NCBI GenBank assembly: GCA_000697335.1
Contig: JNEM01009499.1
Span: 1-13,981, forward strand
Length of the DNA stretch: 13,981 bases
Reading direction: 5' to 3'
DNA from: Conidiobolus incongruus B7586
Lineage: Eukaryota; Entomophthoromycota; Entomophthoromycetes; Entomophthorales; Conidiobolaceae
Part shown: positions 1 through 7,567 of the stretch, in pieces
How the letters are laid out: each line of letters begins with the position of its first letter
Position numbering within the stretch: position 1 is the first letter of the stretch
Notes under the pieces: model-generated
Database searches by the model: none
What the model saw: the letters and a program-made list of their open reading frames with translations, nothing else
What the model was told of the DNA's origin: nothing
Translations under genes and position numbers: made by a program

Positions 1-1698
1 CATCATTTAATATATATATATAGATAAATAAACTTAATCTTAATTTATCAATGAAAAACAATTTAAAATAAATTTATATATAATTTGAAATTATAACTTT
101 TTATATATTCTATATATAATTAAATTTTTAAATCTAATAATATATTTAAAAAAATCAAAAATTATAAATTTTATCATTTTTTACCAAATTAGCTTTGCAA
201 AAATTTTGATATTATTAAATTTAAAAAATAATTAATAATATCTGGTAATAAATGAAAATTAAGAAAAAAACCAAAGAGAATAAAATATCTAAAAAAAAGT
301 ATAATAGAATATATTAAATATTTTAGAATATTAGATAATAAGAAATATTAATAAAAAATTCAAAAAAGAAAAAAATATAAGTATAATAAATATTTTATTA
401 GAGTTAAAAAGCTATTTATATAATTAATAAAAATCTAATATTTGAATTCAAATTAATTTAAAGAATTAAACCCAAAAGTAATGAAAGGCTCTTATTATAT
501 ATATAATATAATATCAGATTCTTTAAAAATATATTAAATAAATATTATGATATAAATAACTCATACTATATTATAACAATAAATAGATTAAATCAAAATT
601 AATTATGATTGATTTCAAGTATTTATCAAAATAAATTATCTTTATTATTTTGATTGAGATGACAAACCAATATAAATGATTGAATTATCCTTAAAAATCT
701 TAATTATAATAATTATTTTAATAAATAAAACTTAAAAAATTTTATTTTTATTCTGGAAAATTGAAAGATTAAAGTTGATAACTAATTATAAATAAATTAC
801 AGTCAAATAATAACTTTGGATCATAATACTGATATAAATAATTTAATAAAATATTTAAAGTTTATTATTACACAAAAATATTCAAATATATTTAGCGAAT
901 CTAATATTCTTATAATATTATTTCCTAATTGTTAAATAAATAATTTTTAAAAGAAGTCTGCTATGAAAACAATATTTAATTAGAAATATAACTAAATATA
1001 TTAGAAATAAAATTACAAGCATTGAAGTAAATATATATACGAATTATATCAAATTAATTGTCAAAGTTATTCATATTATTTATAGTTTTATTGTTTTAAA
1101 ACAAAGGATAATAAGATATTCAAAAAATATATTTAAAATAAAAAAATAAAAACAATGTTAAGAGAGTCTGATTATAGATTTAAATAAAATTTATTCAATA
1201 AAACAAAAGAGTACTCTTGTTACGAGGTAATCATTTGCAATAAATGACTCTTTAGCAAAACATGTGGTAATTATGGATATTTGAATTTAGAACTTAGATC
1301 GAGCAAAATTTTGAAATATTCTTGGTATTAAAGAATAGGTAAAAATATCAATACTAATAGAAATATATTCCTTTAATATCTAACAATCAACAAAGTTAGT
1401 CTTCTATAATTGGTGTTGGGGCTTACCCACTTGAGATCTCTAGACTTCATGCAGGACTTGGACAAGGATGATCAAATTTGTCAACTTTGGATATTTTATG
1501 TAGGTGTTTACTTTTTAATAGTTTCTGTATTAAGTAATTCACTTCCCAAATTCTAATTTAGCAATAAAATTAATAATATGGGAGAATTCCATTATTTCAT
1601 CATATTTAATCAAATCAATCTTTGATAAGATATAATCATATATTATACAAAAAATTTTAAATTATCTTGTTTGTTATTATTAATTATATTTAATCAAA
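1..1698. other. AT-rich intergenic DNA upstream of SKI7/HBS1
   Basis: This stretch is almost entirely A and T, with short TA runs at the left edge, and it is dense in stop codons in every frame. I see no gene, tRNA or recognisable repeat family. The only visible change in composition is around 1390-1560, where GC rises and a 48-codon frame (1410-1553) stays open. That patch matches no family I recognise. The last hundred bases must contain the 5' leader of the next gene, but no clear core promoter stands out from the A/T background. Confidence 0.7.
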
Positions 1699-4600
1699 AT
1701 GTCTCGCCATCGTAACATTAGAAATTTAGATATAAATGGTATTGTGATTATTATATTGTAATGTAATATTGAATCTATTAACATTTAATTAGCTGTCCTC
1801 GCAGAGGATGACTATTATGATGAAGAGGAAGAAGGCGATTTTTATGAAGATGAAATGACAGATGATCAAATAGGTAAACATATTTTATTGCTTTAATTAT
1901 CACAAATAATAATTATTTGCTGAATAGTTTCCATGAACCAAGGTATACGTCAAATTAAAGAAATGTTTGGAGATCATCTCCCTTTTCCAATTGAAAAAGT
2001 AAAGGAAACTTTATGGTACTATTATTTCGATGTACCTCAAAGCGTTGATTATCTTTGTAGTAATTTAAAAATTTGATACAAATTATAACTCTTTTCTCAT
2101 TAATATTAATTAGAAAACTTTTTACCAGCACAGAAGACTCCAACCAAGAAACAGCCCAAGGCAAACAAAACAGGTAATGTAAAATAGATAAATCAATATG
2201 ATATAATAAAAGTGATCGCTATCGTGTTTGGTTGGGAAATGGTTTTGTACTTATTGGAAGCAAATTTTAATTATATCGACAATAATATACTAACGTAAGT
2301 TTTTCAACTATTTTTATTTCTTTGCGCGCAACTAAAAATTACGATTCTTTATTTCCATAGTGGACAACAGATGTTAACCTTAATGATTTACTCCAATTAT
2401 TATTTTAGAATGGTGATATCTAACCTTAATTATTAATTTAGATATGTATGATTCAATTGACGATATGAACCAAGGTTCGTTATGAACTTTATCTAATAAT
2501 TTGGTTTCAAAACTAAATCTCGAACCAAATACTTTAAATCTTAACAATCGAGATCAAACTGGAAATAATTCTACATTAGGATCAAATAGGACGCTTTTAT
2601 CGCTAGCCCAGTTAGCTTCTCAAAATACTGAAAACTCTTTACAAATTAATGGTTTTCACAATAGCTTTAACAATACAATAAGGTCAAGCTTAACTCAATA
2701 TTCTGATTCAGCTTCAGGATTTTTGAATAGTTCTCCTAATATTCCTTTTTCAACTCACTTAAATCGGCTTAACTGATACTCAATGTGGACTTTCCTCTTT
2801 CGCACAGCACTCGATCAACCAAACTTCAAATTTCAATCCTTTATTGATCACAACAATATCTTCAGGATTATAAAATCCATTAATCAATTCGAATATCCTG
2901 TCACCATCAACAAATGATCTTAATGCTACATCATCTCTTGTAGATTTGGCTAAACTTGAAAGTCGCAATAGTACAAGCACAAGTCCAGCTTTCTAATCAA
3001 GTTTGACTTTACAGACTAATAATAACATGGGTTTTCAAAATACATCGCAGCAAAAGAGTGATCCCTCATCTTCAAATATGATCGAATCCCTTATTGATCG
3101 CTTTAGTTCGACATCACTCTCATCTCTTGCTAATAGCGAGTCAAGTGAATATCAGAATTCATGACCCATCTCCACTTTTTTCACTTGCTAACAGTAGCCC
3201 CACTTCCTACTCAAATACTCCAAGCTTAAGTTCTTTGGCAGCTCAGCAGTCATCTTCGAATTCTCTCTCGCAACTCGCTAACAATGGTTTCAAATTCAAT
3301 TCATCTTCGAACTCACTCTCTTCTCTTGTTAACAGTCATCTCATTGTTAATTCAACTGCTTTAGACTTGAATTCATTTGTAACACAGCATTCGTTACCAA
3401 GCTTTATTCCTTCGTTTGCCAACAATAAGTCTATTGTTCTTCCCAGTCCACCTACTCTAAGCTCTTTGGTAACACAACGGCCATTTTCTAATTCTATTTC
3501 AATTAATAAGTCGTCGTTATTAATGGATTTGGCCAATGGTGGTTCACATCCTACAAACATTCAAGCAAACCAGCATATGCCACCGCTTAAAACCCATTCA
3601 GATGATAATCTGAATATCTTAAATACCAATTCTTTTCGAAGCTTGAATTCGCGATTATTTAATTCCTCTCCTAGTCAAAATCGCTTGAACACTTAGCTAA
3701 CAGTGCCATTCAAGTCTGACGATCCCGAAATAGTTCCTGATTCCTTGAACAATTTCGAACAAACTGGGAGTCAAATGAGCTTTTGTGATTTAAATATTCA
3801 AGATGTATTATCAATGAACAAGTTATCTATTGGTACAGCTAATAAGACTCCTGATCCCATTTTCAGACCTCGACACTTTATTCGCAATATTGCATGTACC
3901 ATTAAAATCAAATTTCCTTCCATTTCGACCATCCCCAACCATCCACTCTTTGCATCACCCTCATATGTCGCGCATTTTCTATTTCAACAAATGCCCGATA
4001 CTTTGATACCAATAGCGGATTTTGATCCTTGTGATCTTACTCTTGTAGAGCCTAAAAACAAACAGTTTGACTTTGACAAACCTTCACCTGATGACATTGT
4101 GCACCAGGCTCAGTCTAAAAAAGGCTCTACAACGAATAAATCAATTTGCTAATTAATTTATAGGTATGATATTAACCAATGTAAATAGATAAAAAACCTT
4201 CAGAAACTAACAAATCTTCAACCAAAAAGAATACCAATCAATCAAAACCTAACCAAAATGCTAATGTTGACGTTGAAGTCGATCGAGTTACATTCGATGT
4301 AGATGCTTTAAATCTTCAAGACCAAAAAGATCCTGTTCTTGTTGCACCTCCACCAATTCCTGTTACTCCTGCTAAATTAATCAATGTTGAAGAAGAATAC
4401 AACAAACGTACCCAGGTTAAAGAAAACATTAACTTGATCACTGTTGGTCATGTAGATGCTGGTAAGAGTACCCTTCTTGGTCATCTTCTCCACCTTGTTG
4501 GTGTTATTGATGCTCGCTCGATGAATAAACTTGCCCATCAATCTGAAAAAATTGGTAAAAAATCCTTCGCCTATGCATGGGTTATGGATGAAACTTCTGA

Positions 4601-5814
4601 AGAACGTGAGAGAGGTGTTACCGTCGATATCGCATTTTCTCAATTTGAAACTGACAAACACCACTTCACTTTGCTTGACGCTCCTGGTCATAGGGATTTT
4701 ATCCCAAATATGATTTCCGGTGCAGCTCAGGCTGATGTAGCTATCTTGGTCGTAGATTCTTCCCCTGGAGAATTCGAAACAGGCTTTTCTCAAGGAGGGC
4801 AGACTAAGGAACATGCCTTGTTGATTCGGAGCTTAGGTGTCACTCAAGTAGCTGTAGCTGTCAACAAGCTTGACATGGTAGACTGGGATGAAGGCAGATT
4901 CAACTTGATTCGCTCTTCCCTTGGCGACTTCCTTCAGTCTGCTGGTTTCCCTAAATCCAAGACTCACTTCGTTCCATGTTCAGGACTTAAAGGTGAAAAT
5001 TTAGTCACCAAAGTAGATGATTCGCACCCTCTGTCTACCTGGTATAGTGGACCCTCCTTATTAGAAGTTGTTGATTCATTCTCTTCTCCACAAAGATCCA
5101 TCTCTATGGCTTTGAGATTACCTGTTTCAGATTTCTTCAAAGGAGGCGTTGGATCTTCCGGTGGGGTATCCATCCAAGGTCGCCTTGCTCAAGGTAATAT
5201 CCAACTTGGAGAGACTGTTGTGGTTATGCCAGGAGGTGAAGCAGGTCAAGTAAAGACCATCTTAGTCAACGAAGAAATTGCACCATGGGCCATTGCTGGT
5301 GATTCTGTATCTTTAACTCTCACTGGTATTGATATTATGCAGTTTAGGTAATTTGTATTATTTATATTTGATGATTCTTTACTAAAATTCAATAGACAAG
5401 GTTCAGTTATTTGCTCTCCTAAAGACCCCATTCCCACCTCCAACAAATTTTTGGCCCAGATATTAGTTTTTGATATCCAAATTCCTATTACTCGCGGTTA
5501 CCCCATTATTTTACATCATCAAAGCTTGAATGAACCTGGTTACATTACTAAACTAGTTGCTACTTTGGATAAAACTACTGGCAAATCTGTTAAAAACAAC
5601 CCAAGGTAAGTTTAAAAATATTCTAGTATTTTCATATATTTAACCTTCTCTTTTTAGACATCTATCCAAAGGAAATACTGCAACTGTCGAAATTACCCTT
5701 GAAAAGGCCATCTGTTTAGAAACTTATCAGAAATCCAAAGATTTAGGCAGAGTGATGCTTCGGAAAGCTGGTGTTACAATTGCTACAGGTGTTGTTATAG
5801 AGGTAACACATTGA
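1699..5814 (+). CDS. HBS1: SKI7/HBS1 gene, HBS1 isoform (ribosome-rescue GTPase)
   Basis: Proposed exons are 1699-1738, 1793-1873, 1928-2059, 2114-2173, 4189-5347, 5396-5605 and 5658-5814. They give an uninterrupted 612-residue protein with GT-AG introns throughout. HBS1 is an eRF3/EF1A-like GTPase that acts with Dom34/Pelota in the cytoplasm to split stalled or empty ribosomes. The start MSRHRNIR matches the family N-terminus (human MARHRNVR). An acidic stretch follows, then the helical HBS1 N-domain (about residues 41-85, MNQGIRQIKEMFGD to YYYFDVPQSVDYL) and a Lys/Asn-rich linker. The GTPase domain carries GHVDAGKST (191-199), DAPG (268-271) and NKLD (330-333). EF-Tu-like domains 2 and 3 end in VTIATGVVIEVTH. 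All GTP-binding motifs look intact. An alternative last exon would replace the final three residues (see the 5803-5857 entry). Gene identity is certain; exon edges are inferred from frame, splice consensus and family alignment. Confidence 0.93.
1739..2113 (+). other. Three short introns in the HBS1 N-terminal part
   Basis: The introns are 1739-1792, 1874-1927 and 2060-2113. Each is exactly 54 nt, starts GTATTG, GTAAAC or GTAATT, and ends TTAG or ATAG. All three interrupt a codon after its first base, and joining the exons gives a continuous HBS1 N-domain. Contains the two intervening exons 1793-1873 and 1928-2059. Confidence 0.85.
2174..2441 (+). other. 5' part of the large intron, up to the SKI7 acceptor
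   Basis: It begins with a GTAATG donor after exon 4 and ends at an acceptor (TTAATTTAG, AG at 2440-2441). A good branch-like element, TCTAACC, lies about 20 nt upstream of that acceptor. Joining exon 4 to 2442 keeps the codon phase. Inside the stretch are a perfect TACTAAC (2288-2294) directly followed by GTAAGT (2295-2300), a ten-base GC-rich palindrome TTGCGCGCAA (about 2332-2341), and an open frame at 2188-2294 that I cannot assign. Two other AGs (2359-2360 and about 2407-2408) would lead quickly into stops in the exon 4 phase. Confidence 0.6.
2442..4152 (+). pseudogene. SKI7: SKI7-type alternative exon, motifs kept but frame broken
   Basis: This region lies inside the intron the HBS1 form must remove, yet it is coding-like: Ser/Asn-rich with repeated SLxxLA motifs (LLSLAQLASQ, GLSSFAQHS, SLVDLAKLE, SLSSLANSE, SLSSLAAQQ, SLSQLANNG, TLSSLVTQR, SLLMDLANG). 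It ends with PLFASPSYVAHFLF (3943-3984), then FDFDKPSPDDIV (4066-4101), then a stop at 4150-4152. From memory, the short human HBS1L isoform (SKI7-like, linking exosome and Ski complex) has the same order: SLSSLA and LSQLAN motifs, PSAFASTL, and an FDF..SPDDIV end shortly before its stop. No single frame spans the region. Frame 2442-2776 has a TGA at 2483. The next frame (2772-3164) has TAA at 2871 and 2994 and TGA at 3162. The last (about 3145-4152) has TAG at 3694. Either the exon is decaying, or splicing or assembly errors are hidden in it. Homology is well supported; loss of function is likely but unproven. Confidence 0.7.
4164..4188 (+). other. Acceptor region of the GTPase exon with tandem AGs
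   Basis: An AG at 4162-4163 is followed at once by GTATGA, and a second AG at 4187-4188 ends the intron. Only the second AG continues exon 4 in phase: the split codon becomes GAT, then AAA AAA CCT. A TTAAC branch-like element lies about 13 nt before it. The 25 nt between the two AGs begins GT and ends AG, but it is too short to be an ordinary spliceosomal intron. Confidence 0.55.
5348..5395 (+). other. HBS1 intron, 48 nt
   Basis: It has a GTAATT donor and an AATAG acceptor, with ACTAAA as a possible branch element. The join completes an Arg codon and restores domain 2/3 sequence (GIDIMQFR then QGSVICSPKDP). Without splicing the frame would stop just after 5350. Confidence 0.9.
5606..5657 (+). 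other. HBS1 intron, 52 nt
   Basis: It has a consensus GTAAGT donor and a CTTTTTAG acceptor. The join again completes an Arg codon (KNNPR then HLSKGNTATVEI) inside the C-terminal EF-Tu-like domain. Confidence 0.9.
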
Positions 5815-5857
5815 ATTTATTTACTTTTACTATGGTTTTAATCAATATTTTATTTAG
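5803..5857 (+). other. Possible last intron of HBS1 with an alternative C-terminus
   Basis: The sequence after GVVIE starts GTAACA and ends TTTATTTAG, a 55-nt span like the neighbouring introns, with a TTAAT branch-like element. Splicing it would end the protein as VVIE-ILS with a TAA at 5867-5869, instead of VVIEVTH with the TGA at 5812-5814. Family members usually end close to a VTEI-like tail, so both outcomes are acceptable and the sequence alone does not decide. Confidence 0.4.
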
Positions 5858-5869
5858 ATTTTATCATAA

Positions 5870-6577
5870 AATATTTAACTCTATTCAACATTTTTAATAA
5901 ATGTTTAGTTTATTTACATATTTTTGTTCACACTAATTGAAATATTCAAAATATTTTTCAATTTATTTTAATCACTTCATAAATTCATTACCAATTATGT
6001 ATGTATTCAATGAATTTTAATTTGATTTTAATAATAATGTTAATATTTTTTTTCAAATTTTATTACTGTATATGATATAGTTAAGTTTTAAAAATAACCA
6101 AATTCAGAAAAATTTTAATACAAGTTTAATTTCATTTTATTACATTTTCGATATTGACAAATATAGATTTAATCAACAAATCCAAATTCTTAGACTTGAT
6201 TAAATAATTTAAATATTTTTATACTAATTAATTTTATCACTTTGGAATATTTTAATAATATTTTGGCTATTGAATTAAAATTTGAATAAATTCATACCAT
6301 TTAATTCACAAATCTTTTTTATTCAAAATAATGAAACTTAAATAAATTCATGTTAAGTTTAAACTATCCAAATTCATTCCAATTTCGTATTGATCTACAA
6401 AGATACAAAATGATTTATTCTTTAAAAGAGAAAGTATTGAGTTAATTTGAAGGATGATCAAATACCCCTTCAGCCACCATTAATTTATATTTAATTAGAG
6501 ATTTAGCAGCTTCAGTCCTTATAGAATATTAAATCATTAGTAATAAACTTTGAATCAATAATTTGTATTACAAAGAA
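5870..6577. other. AT-rich spacer between HBS1 and the phosphatase gene
   Basis: About 700 bases of A/T-dominated DNA with stops in all frames. It should hold the HBS1 3' end and the promoter of the next gene, but I see no distinct polyadenylation or promoter element above the background. No repeat or gene remnant was recognised. Confidence 0.7.
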
Positions 6578-7567
6578 ATGAAAATTTTAACGATTTTAAG
6601 TTGTTTATTAATTAAATCATTAACATCAATTGAGTGGGGCAAAGACCAAAGGGTTGTAGCTGTTGGAGATTTGCATGGGGATTATGATCAAACTCTTAAG
6701 GTACTACAATTGTCTAAAGTAGTTGACGAAGATGCTAAATGGATCGGAGGTGATAAAACCATTCTCATTCAGACGGGAGACGTCGTCGGTCATGGTAAAG
6801 ATACAAAGAAATTGTATGCCATGTTTAAGCGCCTTAAATCTGAAGCATCTAAAGAGGGTGGTGTAGTAATTAATCTACTAGGAAACCACGAACTCATGAA
6901 CCTTTGGGAAGATTATACTTACATCCCTGAGGAAGAGATTGAAACCTTTGACGGACTCGAAAATCGTAAGAAAGAGTTTAAAGATGGAGAGATTGGTAAA
7001 TATTTAAGAGATTTGACACTCACTCAACAGGTTGGAGATACTATTTTCGCACACGGAGGTATTCATCCCATGTGGGCTAAGGTTGGTCTTTGGTATATTA
7101 CTACAGAGACTAAACGTACTCTTCAGACTTTCGAAGATCCATTAGACTTCAAGAACTTCACTGCATTCGGTGCTTATGGTCCTGCATGGTTCCGAGGATA
7201 CGGATTTGATCCAGAGAGCGTTGCATGTAAAGAGTTGAAACAAGCATTATCGATGTTAAGAGCCAAGAGAATGGTTGTAGGTCATGCACTTCAAGAAAGT
7301 GGTAGAATTACCCCCAGATGTGATGGTCGTGTGATTTTGATCCATGTTGGTATCTCCAAAAAGATTAAAGGCAATATTGCAGCTTTGGAAATGACTCACA
7401 ACTCTGCCAAGGCGCTTTATCCCGATGATGAAACTGAAGATCTACCTTTCCCTGTCGACTATATTCTCGAAAATGAAGTTTCACAAGAAGATCCAATGCC
7501 TCAGTATAATACATATGACGCTGATGATGATGACGACGATGATGATAATGAAGACTATGAACTTTAA
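6578..7567 (+). CDS. Shewanella-like PPP phosphatase (SLP), secreted, atypical motif II
   Basis: A single-exon gene of 329 residues. I take the ATG at 6578 because it opens with a signal peptide (MKILTILSCLLIKSLTS). The protein is a PPP-type metallophosphatase of the Shewanella-like group. Metal-site motifs are GDLHGD (30-35), GDVV (67-70), GNHE (102-105), AHGG (158-161, with the conserved His) and VGH (234-236). Enzymes of this class hydrolyse phosphate esters with two metal ions; the substrate is unknown. Motif II reads GDVVGHG instead of GDxVDRG, so the Asp and the phosphate-binding Arg are gone. The usual VGHT is VGHA, and a position near 256 where relatives have Asp is His (LIHVGIS). The protein ends in an Asp run and the tail NEDYEL. 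A second SLP at 13352 shares about half its residues by eye and has the canonical motif. This copy may be catalytically weak or altered. Family assignment is firm, activity uncertain. Confidence 0.9.
   Translation: MKILTILSCLLIKSLTSIEWGKDQRVVAVGDLHGDYDQTLKVLQLSKVVDEDAKWIGGDKTILIQTGDVVGHGKDTKKLYAMFKRLKSEASKEGGVVINLLGNHELMNLWEDYTYIPEEEIETFDGLENRKKEFKDGEIGKYLRDLTLTQQVGDTIFAHGGIHPMWAKVGLWYITTETKRTLQTFEDPLDFKNFTAFGAYGPAWFRGYGFDPESVACKELKQALSMLRAKRMVVGHALQESGRITPRCDGRVILIHVGISKKIKGNIAALEMTHNSAKALYPDDETEDLPFPVDYILENEVSQEDPMPQYNTYDADDDDDDDDNEDYEL
7523..7546 (+). repeat. GAY trinucleotide run coding for eight Asp
   Basis: A short GAT/GAC run in the 3' end of the phosphatase gene codes for eight consecutive aspartates in its acidic tail. 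The second SLP gene is cut off before the matching position, so it cannot be compared. Confidence 0.85.

Noticed and set aside
1410-1553. Retroelement or transposon remnant in the left intergenic patch.
   Set aside because: Translations of both strands gave no polymerase, integrase or transposase motif that I could defend, and no flanking repeats were seen.
4164-4188. A 25-nt intron (GT to AG).
   Set aside because: It is far shorter than the other introns here (48-55 nt) and below a plausible spliceosomal size; it is more simply read as the end of the large intron.
4377-4814. Long open frame on the minus strand under the HBS1 GTPase exon.
   Set aside because: It is a shadow of the strongly conserved GTP-binding sequence on the + strand and its translation has no recognisable feature.
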